The notes under the pieces are model-generated. The model was not told the origin of the DNA. It saw nothing but the letters and a program-made list of their open reading frames with translations, and made no database searches. A stretch of 54,665 bases of DNA from assembly GCA_902524045.1 (NCBI GenBank), contig CABZBT010000002.1, positions 1 to 54,665 on the forward strand. Direction: 5' to 3'. Origin of the DNA: an uncultured Pelagibacteraceae bacterium (GTDB lineage Bacteria > Pseudomonadota > Alphaproteobacteria > Pelagibacterales > Pelagibacteraceae). A program made the translations under genes and the position numbers. This document shows positions 25,531-34,169 of the stretch, in pieces; position 1 is the first letter of the stretch, and each line of letters begins with the position of its first letter.

Positions 25531-26536
25531 TTAACTTAATCTTGTTATTACCACTTTTAATTTTACCTATTATATATGGCTTAAATTCTTTTGAAAAAAA
25601 CCTATTAATTTTCTTAAAATTTTTTGGATTTATAATTATACAAAAACCCACTCCACAATTGAAAGTTTTAAGCATTTCTTTATCAGCAATTTTTTGTTCT
25701 TTAAGCCATTTAAAAATTTTTAATGGTTTAATTTTATTTAAGTCTATTTCTGCAAATAATTTATCTGGAATAACTCTATTAATATTATCAACTAATCCAC
25801 CCCCAGTTATATTTGCACATCCATTAATTAAATTTTTATTAACAAGTTTAATAATTTCTGTCACATATATTTTTGTTGGTTTTATTAATTCTTTTTTTAA
25901 AAATGAATTTTTTTTTATATTAATCTTTTTTTTTTTAATTATATGTCTGACTAAAGAAAATCCGTTTGAATGTAATCCATTTGAAGGTATGGCTAAAATT
26001 AAATCATTTTTTTTTATTTTTTTTTTATTCAATATTTTTTTATTATCAACAATTCCAACTGCAAAACCTGCAATATCAAATTTACCTTTTTCAAAAGTAT
26101 TTGGCATCTCCGCAGTTTCTCCTCCAACCAAATTACATTTTGAAATATCACATCCTTTAATAATGCCCTTTAATAAAGATTTCATCTTTTTTAAATTAAT
26201 TTTATTGATGGATATATAATCTAAAAAAAATAAAGGCTTTGCCCCTTGAACAATCAAATCATTTACACTCATTGCCACTAAATCAATTCCGATCGTGTCA
26301 TATTTTTTTAATAAGTTAGCGATTTCAATTTTTGTACCAACTCCATCTGTACAAGCTACAATTTTTGGATTTCTTATGTTTTTTGGTAAATTTGATATAG
26401 ATCCAAAGCCTCCTATATCCTTAATCTTTTTATTGCCCCTTTTTTTTGATGAAATATTAGTTATGAAATTTACAAATCTATCTGCAGCATCAATGTTGAC
26501 ACCACTTTTTTTATAGGTAAAGAGATTTTTATTCAT
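25508..26536 (-). CDS. purM: Phosphoribosylformylglycinamidine cyclo-ligase
   Basis: PurM closes FGAM to AIR with ATP in purine synthesis. The opening TYKKSGVNIDAADRFVNFI and the block ACTDGVGTKIEIANLLKKYDTIGIDLVAMSVNDLIVQGAKPLFFLDYI are highly specific. CNLVGGETAEMP near residue 135 and LILAIPSNGLHSNGFSLVR complete the family pattern. Length (342 aa) is normal. The start codon is only four bases from the divergent start of the DUF2066 gene, so its promoter must overlap that reading frame. The long plus-strand ORFs on the other strand are shadows. Confidence 0.96.
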   Translation of the reverse strand: MNKNLFTYKKSGVNIDAADRFVNFITNISSKKRGNKKIKDIGGFGSISNLPKNIRNPKIVACTDGVGTKIEIANLLKKYDTIGIDLVAMSVNDLIVQGAKPLFFLDYISINKINLKKMKSLLKGIIKGCDISKCNLVGGETAEMPNTFEKGKFDIAGFAVGIVDNKKILNKKKIKKNDLILAIPSNGLHSNGFSLVRHIIKKKKINIKKNSFLKKELIKPTKIYVTEIIKLVNKNLINGCANITGGGLVDNINRVIPDKLFAEIDLNKIKPLKIFKWLKEQKIADKEMLKTFNCGVGFCIIINPKNFKKINRFFSKEFKPYIIGKIKSGNNKIKLNDKIKWY

Positions 26537-26540
26537 TAAA

Positions 26541-27620
26541 ATGACTTTTAAATTTTATATGCATAGTTGTAAAAGGTTATATATTTTTTTTTGTATTCTA
26601 TCTTTAATAATATTTTTTTTTTCCACAGAAAAAGTGAGAGCAAAATCTTTCGAAATCAATGATATAGAAATTTCAAAACCATTTAAAAAAGATTTTGATA
26701 AAAATAAAGTAATTAACGATGGATTTAGTAAAGCCTTTTTAGAATTAATTTATAAATTAACAAAATCCTCAGATCATAAAAAACTTGAAATTTTCAATCT
26801 AAATGAAATTAAAAGTATGATTGAAACGTTTTCTATACAAGAGGAAAAATTTATGAATCAAGTTTATTACTTAACTTTAGGTGTTTCTTTCAACAAAAAA
26901 AAAATTTTCAATTATCTAGAAAAAAAAAATATATATCCTGCTCAAATTATAAATAAAAAATTTTTATTTATTCCCATAATTATTGATGAAAATATCAATG
27001 ATCTCTTTATTTTTTCAGATAATCCAATTTACAATAATTGGGACTCAAATATTGAAACTTATGAATTGATAGAATATTTATTACCATCTGAAGATTTGGA
27101 AGACTTTAATCTTGTGAAAAAAAATTTAAATTCTATAGAAACATACGACTTTAATGAAATAATAAAAAAATATTATATTAATAATTATATCATTTCATTA
27201 ATATTCAAAAATAATAACGAAATAAGAGTTTTATCCAAAATATATAATGAAAAAAAAGAAATAATTAAAAATGATACATTTCAAAATCTTAATTTAAGTA
27301 ATAATGAAGATTTAAGTTTTTTTATAAATAGTCTGAAAAATTTATTTGAGGATACATGGAAAAAAATAAACGAAATTAATACATCAATTAAATTATCAAT
27401 AATTGTAAAAACTGAAAATGAAGATCTAAGTAAGTCATCTCGTTTTGAATCAGATCTAAATGATATTGAGTTAGTAAATGATTATTTTATTCAAAAGTTT
27501 GATAAGCAATTTATATATTATGAGATATTATTCAATGGAACTGTACAAAGTTTTATCAATATAATGAAAAATAAAAAATATAATTTAAATACACAAAAAA
27601 AAATTTGGACATTAGAATGA
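26541..27620 (+). CDS. DUF2066 family secreted protein
   Basis: This 359-residue protein has an N-terminal hydrophobic signal (RLYIFFCILSLIIFFFSTEKVRA) and a soluble remainder, so it is probably periplasmic. The early block VINDGFSKAFLELIYKLTKS and the strand IYPAQIINKKFLFIPIIID fit DUF2066, a family that commonly neighbours purM and hda in proteobacteria (known from gammaproteobacteria). The function is unknown. A second in-frame ATG at 26559 would give a cleaner, shorter signal peptide (MHSCKRLYIFF). Its stop overlaps the hda-like gene by four bases (ATGA), so the two are likely cotranslated. Assignment rests on context and general pattern more than on a sharp motif. Confidence 0.65.
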   Translation: MTFKFYMHSCKRLYIFFCILSLIIFFFSTEKVRAKSFEINDIEISKPFKKDFDKNKVINDGFSKAFLELIYKLTKSSDHKKLEIFNLNEIKSMIETFSIQEEKFMNQVYYLTLGVSFNKKKIFNYLEKKNIYPAQIINKKFLFIPIIIDENINDLFIFSDNPIYNNWDSNIETYELIEYLLPSEDLEDFNLVKKNLNSIETYDFNEIIKKYYINNYIISLIFKNNNEIRVLSKIYNEKKEIIKNDTFQNLNLSNNEDLSFFINSLKNLFEDTWKKINEINTSIKLSIIVKTENEDLSKSSRFESDLNDIELVNDYFIQKFDKQFIYYEILFNGTVQSFINIMKNKKYNLNTQKKIWTLE

Positions 27621-28279
27621 GAGAATCAAATCAGACTATAATTAAATTTAATTATAATAAAAATTACAAAAGCCGCGATTTTTTTTTGTCAAAAAGTAAT
27701 AAGCATGTTCTTAATTTTTTGGATAAGTGGCCAAAATGGGAAAAAAATTTTGTGAATATTATAGGAGAGAGACTGTCAGGTAAGACACATTTAATAAATA
27801 TCTTTTTAAAAAAAAACAAAGGAATAATCATTAATGCTAATTTTTTAAATGATGCTTACCTTAAGAAAATTAAGGTTAATGAAAATATTATTATTGAAAA
27901 CCTCACTTCTAATATTGATGAAAAATTACTTTACACCCTATTAAATTTAATTGAGCAGGACAATAAATATATAATTATTACTACTTTAGTACCCATAGTT
28001 AAACTGGATTTTAAACTCAAGGATTTAAAGTCAAGAACCAAAAATTTTATTTTACTAAATATTGAGCAGCCCGATGATGAACTAGTATTTGCGATTATCA
28101 TAAAAAATTTATCTGATAGACAAATAACTTTAGATAAAAGATTAATTCAGTATATTACTAAAAGAATAGAGAGATCATATAGAAATATACATGATTTCAT
28201 ATATAAGATCGATCAATTGAGTTTAAAAAAGAAAAAATCAATTGATTTTAAAATTATAAAAGAGGTATTAGGAGAATAA
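27617..28279 (+). CDS. hdaA: DnaA-like regulatory protein HdaA
   Basis: Hda-type proteins, with the DNA sliding clamp, stimulate ATP hydrolysis by DnaA and stop over-initiation of replication. I choose the ATG at 27617 (MRESNQT), which overlaps the DUF2066 stop as ATGA, over the TTG at 27605. The block DFFLSKSNKHVLNFLDKWPKWEKNFVNIIGERLSGKTHLI matches alphaproteobacterial HdaA (FLVSxAN..A...ID.WP.W). Walker A is GERLSGKTH. Walker B is degenerate (NIIIEN), and the N-terminal clamp-binding motif usually written QLPLxLP is not evident (NQTIIKFNY). Length (220 aa) fits Hda, lacking the DnaA DNA-binding domain. Confidence 0.8.
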   Translation: MRESNQTIIKFNYNKNYKSRDFFLSKSNKHVLNFLDKWPKWEKNFVNIIGERLSGKTHLINIFLKKNKGIIINANFLNDAYLKKIKVNENIIIENLTSNIDEKLLYTLLNLIEQDNKYIIITTLVPIVKLDFKLKDLKSRTKNFILLNIEQPDDELVFAIIIKNLSDRQITLDKRLIQYITKRIERSYRNIHDFIYKIDQLSLKKKKSIDFKIIKEVLGE

Positions 28280-30064
28280 TTGAATAAATATAGAACTCAT
28301 ACTTGTAATGATTTAAGAAAAGATAATAATGCTGAAAAGGTAATACTTTCAGGTTGGGTTAACAAAAAACGTGATCATGGAAATCTTTTATTTATAGATT
28401 TAAGAGACAACTATGGAATTACGCAATGTATAATTGATAAAGAAAATTCAAATTTTAAAAAATTAGAAAAAATTCAGCTAGAAACTGTAATTAAGATTCA
28501 AGGAAAAGTAGTTCAAAGGTCAAAAGAATCGATTAATAAAGAAATTAGCACAGGTGAAATAGAGATAATCATTCAAAACTTTGATATATTGGGTGAATGT
28601 AGAGAGTTACCGCTACCAGTTTTTAGTGATCAAGAATATGCAGAGGAAATAAGATTAAAATATCGTTTCTTAGATTTGAGACGAAAGAAAATACATGAAA
28701 ATATTATTTTAAGATCTAACGTAATTTCATTTATAAGAAATGAAATGATCAAGTATGGTTTTTTAGAATTTCAAACACCAATATTAACTTCATCAAGTCC
28801 TGAAGGTGCTAGAGATTTTTTAGTTCCAAGTAGATTAAATCCTGGAAAATTTTATGCTCTACCGCAGGCACCTCAACAATTTAAGCAATTAGTGATGGTC
28901 TCTGGATTTGATAAGTATTTTCAAATTGCACCTTGTTTTAGAGACGAAGATGCTCGAGCAGATAGAAGTCCAGGAGAGTTTTATCAATTAGATTTAGAAA
29001 TGTCTTTTGTTGAGCAAGAAGATGTTTTCAAAGTTATTGAAAAATTATTTGTAAATATCTTTGCTAAATTTTCAAAAAAAAAAATGTTATTTACTGAATT
29101 TCCAAAAATTTCTTACGAAGAATCCATGTTAAAATATGGAAGTGATAAACCAGACTTAAGAAATCCACTTATCATAAGTGACATCACAGAAATTTTTTTT
29201 AGAGATGATGTTTCTTTTGAAATTTTTAAAAAGTTAGTAAAGACTGGTTCGATTGTTAGATGTATTGTTACTAAAGACACAAAAGATAAACCAAGAAGTT
29301 TTTTTGATAATGTTGATAGATGGGCAAAAGAACAGGGTGCTTCTGGTTTAGCCTATTTTACAATTGAAAAAGATGGTGAAATATCTGCAAAAGGCCCTGT
29401 TGGAAAATTTTTTACCAAAGAAGCTTTAGAGCTATTAATGTTAAAAACTGGCGCAAAAATAGGGGATAGTATCTTCTTAGCTTGTGGTAAAAAAAATGAT
29501 TTAGAAAAAATCACTTCATTAGCAAGAGATAAAATTGCAAAAGATTTGAAATTGATTGATGAGAATACTTTTGCATTTTGCTGGATTGTAGACTACCCAA
29601 TGTTTGAAAAGGACGTCCAATCAAATCAGATTAAATTTAGTCATAATCCATTTTCAATGCCCCAAGGAGATGTCGACAAGATTAATTTAGAAAAACCTTT
29701 AGAAATTTTAGCTTATCAATATGATTTGGTTTGTAATGGAGTGGAATTATCTTCAGGAGCAATTAGAAATCACATACCTGATTTAATGTATAAATTATTT
29801 AATGTTGCAGGTTACTCTAAATTGGAAGTTGATCAAAAATTTAGTGGAATGATAAATGCATTAAGTTATGGAGCACCACCCCACGGAGGCATTGCACCTG
29901 GAATTGATAGAATAGTTATGTTACTTGCAAATGAAAAAAATATTAGAGAGGTTACTATGTTTCCAATGAACCAAAACGCTCAGGATTTAATGATGAATGC
30001 ACCATCTAACGTAAGTGAAAGTCAATTAAAGGAGCTTAATTTATCTCTGAAAGTAAAAAAATAA
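28280..30064 (+). CDS. aspS: Aspartyl-tRNA synthetase
   Basis: AspS charges tRNA-Asp. This is the bacterial class IIb type: an N-terminal OB-fold anticodon domain (VILSGWVNKKRDHGNLLFIDLRD, about 20-42), the catalytic core, and the bacterial GAD insertion (about 290-420). Core motifs include RYRFLDLRR-like KYRFLDLRRKK, FRDEDARADRSPGEFYQLDLEMSF (motif 2 region) and GAPPHGGIAPGIDRIVMLL (motif 3). Length (594 aa) is standard. The start is TTG at 28280, directly after the hda stop; the first residues KYRTHTCNDL match the usual RTHxC beginning. It is the last gene of its plus-strand unit. Whether it also charges tRNA-Asn cannot be told here. Confidence 0.96.
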   Translation: MNKYRTHTCNDLRKDNNAEKVILSGWVNKKRDHGNLLFIDLRDNYGITQCIIDKENSNFKKLEKIQLETVIKIQGKVVQRSKESINKEISTGEIEIIIQNFDILGECRELPLPVFSDQEYAEEIRLKYRFLDLRRKKIHENIILRSNVISFIRNEMIKYGFLEFQTPILTSSSPEGARDFLVPSRLNPGKFYALPQAPQQFKQLVMVSGFDKYFQIAPCFRDEDARADRSPGEFYQLDLEMSFVEQEDVFKVIEKLFVNIFAKFSKKKMLFTEFPKISYEESMLKYGSDKPDLRNPLIISDITEIFFRDDVSFEIFKKLVKTGSIVRCIVTKDTKDKPRSFFDNVDRWAKEQGASGLAYFTIEKDGEISAKGPVGKFFTKEALELLMLKTGAKIGDSIFLACGKKNDLEKITSLARDKIAKDLKLIDENTFAFCWIVDYPMFEKDVQSNQIKFSHNPFSMPQGDVDKINLEKPLEILAYQYDLVCNGVELSSGAIRNHIPDLMYKLFNVAGYSKLEVDQKFSGMINALSYGAPPHGGIAPGIDRIVMLLANEKNIREVTMFPMNQNAQDLMMNAPSNVSESQLKELNLSLKVKK

Positions 30065-30065
30065 G

Positions 30066-30887
30066 TTATTTTTTCCCTTTAAGACTAATTTTTACATCGG
30101 ATAAATCTACTAAATTTTTTTTATAATTATTTCGAACAAAACCTTTACTTGTTATATCTTTGACAATTTTTAAAAATTGATTTTGTTCTTCTATATTCTG
30201 ATCTTTAAGACCATTATCTAAATTTCCGATCGATGGAGTGTGTGCTAAATCTTCTCTATTCAGATATGAAATAGCTAATTCTCTAAATATATAGTCTAAA
30301 ATTGATGATGCGCTCAATATTCTATCATTACCATGAACTTTACCTGAAGGCTCAAATTTAGTACCCGTAAAAGCACTAACAAATTCATCCAAAGGTACAC
30401 CATATTGAAGTCCAAGAGAAACAGCTATAGCGAAATTATTCATCAATGCTTTAACAAGTTCTCCTTCTTTACTGGTATCAATAAATATCTCTCCAATTTT
30501 ACCATCTTCATATTCACCAGTATGTAAATACACTTTGTGGTCTCCGATTGTGGCTTTTTGAATATAACCCTTTCTTCTATCAGGCATGCCAAATCTCCTT
30601 CCAGAATTTTCTTGATTAGAAAAAGACTGGGTAATGATTTTTTCAACTTTTTGGGACTTATTTTCATTCTGACTTGAAACTAAATCTACTTTTATATTTT
30701 GACCAACTTTTTTGTTATTAGTGTCTAGACTTTTCGTTTTTCTATTATCTAGTTTTACTTCTAAAACTTCAAATTTACCATCATCTCTTTTTTCTAAATT
30801 TTTAAGCTCTGTTTCATTTATATTATCTAAGTAATGATTTACTTTGAATGTACATGTGTAATAAGTTTCAACTAGGTATTTTGCCAT
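30066..30887 (-). CDS. Stand-alone TSCPD domain protein (class II RNR C-terminal domain)
   Basis: Residues about 104-217 closely resemble the region near the C-terminus of vitamin-B12-dependent ribonucleotide reductase: [34 protein letters not shown], then [24 protein letters not shown], then [24 protein letters not shown]. In NrdJ this TSCPD domain follows a catalytic barrel of several hundred residues. Here there is no barrel, no radical-site cysteine and no C-terminal redox cysteines; the only cysteine is in YYTCTFK. The N-terminal 100 residues ([25 protein letters not shown]) are followed by a polar linker. At 273 aa it appears complete, with its own ATG. It may regulate or assist reductase, or be a relic; the role is unknown. 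It ends one base from the convergent aspS. Confidence 0.72.
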   Translation of the reverse strand: MAKYLVETYYTCTFKVNHYLDNINETELKNLEKRDDGKFEVLEVKLDNRKTKSLDTNNKKVGQNIKVDLVSSQNENKSQKVEKIITQSFSNQENSGRRFGMPDRRKGYIQKATIGDHKVYLHTGEYEDGKIGEIFIDTSKEGELVKALMNNFAIAVSLGLQYGVPLDEFVSAFTGTKFEPSGKVHGNDRILSASSILDYIFRELAISYLNREDLAHTPSIGNLDNGLKDQNIEEQNQFLKIVKDITSKGFVRNNYKKNLVDLSDVKISLKGKK

Positions 30888-31001
30888 TTTATTCCTGTTT
30901 TATAATTTAGTTTGAATTTTGAATCATTTAACTTATATACTTTTACATATTTTAGTCTAATTTAATTTATACAATTTGAAATTGAAATTAATAATATTTA
31001 A

Positions 31002-31364
31002 ATGTTGACAACTTTAAAAAAAATTTTCACATGGTGGAATCGTGAGACAATAGGCACAAAAATAAAAACTATTTTTTCTGGAAAGCTTGTTGGGAAGGAT
31101 AAATTCGGCAATAAATACTATCAAAGCAAAAGTGGAAAAAGATGGGTTATTTATTCTGATGAGATAGATGCGTCTAAAATTCCTGTAGAATGGTTTTCTT
31201 GGATACATTTTATGCCAAATAAAATTGAAAATCATCATGAATTAAAAAAATATTCATGGCAAAAACCTCATCAACCCAATCTAACAGGGACAGAGTCAGC
31301 GTATTACCCTAATAAAACAAAAAAAGATGCAATTCAAAAAAAATATAAAAGTTGGAAAAATTAA
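31002..31364 (+). CDS. NDUFA12-type complex I accessory subunit
   Basis: This 120-residue protein belongs to the NADH:ubiquinone oxidoreductase 17.2 kDa (NDUFA12) family, an accessory subunit of respiratory complex I shared by mitochondria and alphaproteobacteria. Key segments are GKLVGKDKFGNKYYQSKSGKRWVIYSDEIDASKIPVEWFSWIHF (about 28-71), carrying the G-x-D-x-x-GN-x-YY and P-x-x-W-x-x-W-L/I-H blocks, and WQKPHQPNLTGTESAYYPN near the C-terminus. It lies with a 114-base gap from the divergent RNR-domain gene and its 3' end overlaps DUF2155 by 38 bases. The core nuo operon is not in this window. Confidence 0.9.
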   Translation: MLTTLKKIFTWWNRETIGTKIKTIFSGKLVGKDKFGNKYYQSKSGKRWVIYSDEIDASKIPVEWFSWIHFMPNKIENHHELKKYSWQKPHQPNLTGTESAYYPNKTKKDAIQKKYKSWKN

Positions 31365-31734
31365 ATTTTGTTTTTTTATAATTATATTTGTAGTTTGCCA
31401 ATTTTTTTTATTCGAAACTAAATCACAGAGCAATCTTGAAGGTAAAAACACAGATATTAAAATTTTGGATAAAATAAGCTCAAAAAATGAGTTAATAAAG
31501 TTAAATAATAATGAGGAATATATTTATAAAGATTTAGCTATAAAAAGTATAAAATGTATCGATACAGAATTCGATGATAGTCCAGAGATAAAAGCTTATA
31601 TTCAAGTAAGAGATATGACAAAAAAAGATAGAAATAATGTTTATGTTTTCAACGGCTGGATGTTCTCGTCAAGCCCTTCAATAGAGCCATTTGATCATCC
31701 AGTTTACGATATTTGGCTTATAAATTGTTATTAA
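31327..31734 (+). CDS. DUF2155 family exported protein
   Basis: This 135-residue protein has an N-terminal hydrophobic segment (FCFFIIIFVVCQFFLFETKS) that looks like a signal peptide or anchor. The conserved domain follows: LNNNEEYIYKDLAIKSIKC near 60-78, IKAYIQVRDM, and the C-terminal block VFNGWMFSSSPSIEPFDHPVYDIWLINC, which fits DUF2155. The function is unknown; the family is almost always beside the NDUFA12 gene in alphaproteobacteria. Two cysteines (KC and NC) could form a periplasmic disulphide. The ATG at 31327 is the only usable start and lies inside the NDUFA12 frame. Its TAA shares the palindrome TTAA with the accC stop. Confidence 0.82.
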   Translation: MQFKKNIKVGKIKFCFFIIIFVVCQFFLFETKSQSNLEGKNTDIKILDKISSKNELIKLNNNEEYIYKDLAIKSIKCIDTEFDDSPEIKAYIQVRDMTKKDRNNVYVFNGWMFSSSPSIEPFDHPVYDIWLINCY

Positions 31735-33068
31735 ATTATCTTATCCTTATCAAGCCAACCAACGTTAAAATCAGAGTCAATAAATTTTTTATGATTAAGC
31801 AATTTTTTATGAAGAGGAATAGTTGTTGTAATTCCCTCAATTACAAACTCATCCAAAGATCTATTCATTCTTTGAATAGCCTCTGTTCTATTTCGTCCAT
31901 GACAAATTAATTTACAAATCATACTGTCGTAATAGGGAGTTACTCTATAGCCTTGGTATATTGCTCCGTCCACTCTAGTTCTAAATCCTGATGGTTGGTG
32001 GCACATACCAATAGTTCCTGGAGATGGTTGAAAGTTTTTACTTGCATCCTCAGCATTTATTCTGCATTCAATAGCATGGCCTCTAGGATTTATATCGCTC
32101 TGATTTAATGCTGTATTACCTGAAAATGCTATCCAGATCTGCTCTTTAATTATATCTATTCCAGTTACCATTTCAGTAACAGGATGCTCAACTTGAACCC
32201 TTGTATTCATTTCAAGAAAATAAAATTTATTATCCTCATAAATAAATTCTACAGTTCCTGCCCCTGTATAACCAATTTTTGAGACCATATTTACAGTCCT
32301 TTTAAAAAGATCCTCTCTTAAATCATCATTAAGTACCGGACTTGGTGTTTCCTCAATTAATTTTTGATGCCTTCTTTGAACAGAGCAATCTCTTTCATGT
32401 AAATGTATAACTCTATTTTTTCCAGCTAAGATTTGAACCTCTATATGTCTCGGATTTTGAAAGTATTTTTCTATGTATACTTCATCATTTCCAAAATATT
32501 TTTGAGCTTCTGATTTTGCAGTTGAAAATAAAGTTTCAAATTCTTCCTCTTTGTTAACAATTTTCATTCCTTTTCCACCACCACCACCAGAGGCTTTTAT
32601 TAAAACAGGAAAACCAATTTTTTTGCACAAATCTTTTGCTTCATTTATATTTTTTACACCACCCTCTGAACCTTCAATGACTGGCAAACCATTTTCTTTT
32701 GCAATTTTCTTAGCTTGTATTTTATCACCCATCATTTCAATTAACTCGTGGTGAGCACCAATAAATTTAATATTATTTTCTGCAAGAACTTTCGCAAAAT
32801 TTGCGTTTTCCGAAAGAAACCCGTAGCCTGGATGAACGGCCTCCGAATTAGTTACTTCAATTGCAGACATTAAAGCTGGAATATTTAAATAACTATTTAC
32901 TGGTTGATGAGAACCTATACAAACACTTTCATCAGCTAATCTAACATGCATACTCTCTCTATCCACGTCTGAGTGAACAGCGACAGTTGAGATACCCCAT
33001 TCTTTACACGCTCGGATTATTCTAACTGCAATTTCTCCACGGTTTGCAATCAATATTTTTTTAAACAT
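31731..33068 (-). CDS. accC: Biotin carboxylase subunit of acetyl-CoA carboxylase
   Basis: AccC carboxylates the biotin on AccB with bicarbonate and ATP, the first half-reaction of malonyl-CoA formation. The opening KKILIANRGEIAVRIIRA, the glycine-rich ATP-grasp loop IKASGGGGGKGMK (about 159-171), the block HERDCSVQRRHQKLIEE and MNTRVQVEHPVTEM are diagnostic. Length (445 aa) is that of the stand-alone subunit. The 5' end adjoins accB with a one-base overlap. Its stop overlaps the DUF2155 stop; in other alphaproteobacteria an aat gene lies at this junction. Confidence 0.97.
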   Translation of the reverse strand: MFKKILIANRGEIAVRIIRACKEWGISTVAVHSDVDRESMHVRLADESVCIGSHQPVNSYLNIPALMSAIEVTNSEAVHPGYGFLSENANFAKVLAENNIKFIGAHHELIEMMGDKIQAKKIAKENGLPVIEGSEGGVKNINEAKDLCKKIGFPVLIKASGGGGGKGMKIVNKEEEFETLFSTAKSEAQKYFGNDEVYIEKYFQNPRHIEVQILAGKNRVIHLHERDCSVQRRHQKLIEETPSPVLNDDLREDLFKRTVNMVSKIGYTGAGTVEFIYEDNKFYFLEMNTRVQVEHPVTEMVTGIDIIKEQIWIAFSGNTALNQSDINPRGHAIECRINAEDASKNFQPSPGTIGMCHQPSGFRTRVDGAIYQGYRVTPYYDSMICKLICHGRNRTEAIQRMNRSLDEFVIEGITTTIPLHKKLLNHKKFIDSDFNVGWLDKDKII

Positions 33069-33502
33069 TATTCGAGAATAACAATTGTTTGTCCAAATTC
33101 TACAGGTTGACCATCTTCAACACAAATTTCTTTCACAATTCCATCAGAGGTGGACGGAACATGATTCATAGTTTTCATAGCCTCAACTATCATTATTGTG
33201 TCACCTTTTTTAATTTTTTTTCCAATTTCTGCAAACTTTTTACCTCCAGGCTCTGGTGCATGATAGGCTGTACCTATAATTGGTGAAGTAATTTCTTTAC
33301 CTGAATTAGTTTTTTGGTTTGTATTGTCATTATTAAGCTTTGAAATATTGTTTTGTGGGATAGGAACATTTTGATTATTAATAGATACATTATTTTTAGA
33401 AACTTTAATTTTTGTATCTTTTTCGGTGTACTCTATTTCAGTTAAATTAAATTCGTCTAAATACTCACTGAGTTCTTTAATAACTTTTTTATCAATTTTC
33501 AT
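33068..33502 (-). CDS. accB: Biotin carboxyl carrier protein
   Basis: AccB carries the biotin of acetyl-CoA carboxylase. The biotinylated lysine is K110 in VEAMKTMNHV, and the surrounding strand-turn domain (about 72-144) includes PIIGTAYHAPEPGGKKFAEIG and the end VEDGQPVEFGQTIVILE. The N-terminus (residues 1-35) is the usual conserved helix (VIKELSEYLDEFNLTEIEY). A low-complexity Asn/Pro linker joins the two. Length is 144 aa. It overlaps aroQ by 11 bases upstream, giving the order aroQ-accB-accC that is common in proteobacteria. Confidence 0.96.
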   Translation of the reverse strand: MKIDKKVIKELSEYLDEFNLTEIEYTEKDTKIKVSKNNVSINNQNVPIPQNNISKLNNDNTNQKTNSGKEITSPIIGTAYHAPEPGGKKFAEIGKKIKKGDTIMIVEAMKTMNHVPSTSDGIVKEICVEDGQPVEFGQTIVILE

Positions 33503-33938
33503 TTTTTAAAAGCTTTTGCATTGAAATTATGGCTAAAATATAACCGTCAATTCCTAGACCAAATATACCTCCTGTAGCTACATCACTTATAAGAGATTTA
33601 TGTCTAAATTCCTCGCGTTTGTATATATTGGAAATGTGTAGCTCAATGATTGGTTTTTTAAAAATACTTAATGCATCCCTTATTGCAATAGAAGTATGTG
33701 TGAAAGCTGCAGCATTAATAATAATCCCATCAAAATTTTTTCTTGAAACTTGTATTAAATTTACTAACTCTCCCTCGATATTCGATTGAGTAAATTCTAA
33801 ATTCAAACCTAATTCTTTTGATTTTTTAGCACAAATATCTTTCAGATCTTTAAATGAGCATGAACCATATTGTGATTGTTCTCGTTCACCTAATAGATTA
33901 AGATTTGGTCCGTTAATAATAATTATTTTATTACTCAT
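33492..33938 (-). CDS. aroQ: Type II 3-dehydroquinate dehydratase
   Basis: AroQ performs the third step of the shikimate pathway. The flexible active-site loop is NGPNLNLLGEREQSQYGS at residues 9-26, with the catalytic R19 and Y24. QSNIEGELVNLIQ carries the conserved EGE block, IIINAAAFTHTSIAIRDAL the N-P/A-x-x-x-T-H-x-S block and IELHISNIYKREEFRHKS the catalytic histidine. Length (148 aa) is standard. It is divergent from thiS with only 16 bases between start codons, so both promoters must overlap coding sequence. Confidence 0.97.
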   Translation of the reverse strand: MSNKIIIINGPNLNLLGEREQSQYGSCSFKDLKDICAKKSKELGLNLEFTQSNIEGELVNLIQVSRKNFDGIIINAAAFTHTSIAIRDALSIFKKPIIELHISNIYKREEFRHKSLISDVATGGIFGLGIDGYILAIISMQKLLKNEN

Positions 33939-33954
33939 AAACTATTTATATACG

Positions 33955-34167
33955 ATGAAAAAAAAAATAAAAATAAAAATAAATGGCAAAATGAATATAA
34001 TAGATGATAAAACTAAACTATCTGTTCTTATACAAAATTTAAAAGTTCCTTTAAAAAAAGTAGCAATTGAATTGAACGAAGAAATAATGGATAAAAAAAA
34101 ATTAAATAAAATTTATTTAAAAAAAGATGATAAAATTGAAATTGTTCATTTTATTGGAGGTGGTTAA
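33955..34167 (+). CDS. thiS: Sulphur carrier protein ThiS
   Basis: ThiS carries sulphur as a C-terminal thiocarboxylate for thiazole formation in thiamine synthesis. It is a 70-residue ubiquitin-like protein ending in the required Gly-Gly tail ([10 protein letters not shown]). It is strongly basic and lysine-rich, with an N-terminal [11 protein letters not shown] strand. It lies two bases upstream of thiG. The Gly codons GGA GGT of the tail also make a near-perfect ribosome-binding site for thiG. The 16-base gap upstream is too short for a TPP riboswitch. Confidence 0.9.
   Translation: MKKKIKIKINGKMNIIDDKTKLSVLIQNLKVPLKKVAIELNEEIMDKKKLNKIYLKKDDKIEIVHFIGGG
34156..34161 (+). promoter_or_regulatory. 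thiG ribosome-binding site inside thiS
   Basis: GGAGGT, a six-base match to the 16S rRNA anti-Shine-Dalgarno sequence, lies eight bases before the TTG start of thiG. The same bases encode the Gly-Gly tail of ThiS. It supports the TTG at 34170 as the real thiG start. Confidence 0.7.
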
Positions 34168-34169
34168 TT

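Noticed and set aside
25193-25534. 113-codon plus-strand ORF opposite purN
   Set aside because: Antisense shadow of purN.
25542-26219. 225-codon plus-strand ORF opposite purM
   Set aside because: It is exactly antisense to a clear purM gene; its hydrophobic F/I/L-rich translation is what antisense of lysine-rich AT-rich coding DNA produces.
33939-33954. TPP riboswitch upstream of thiS
   Set aside because: Only 16 bases separate the aroQ and thiS starts, too few for the element.
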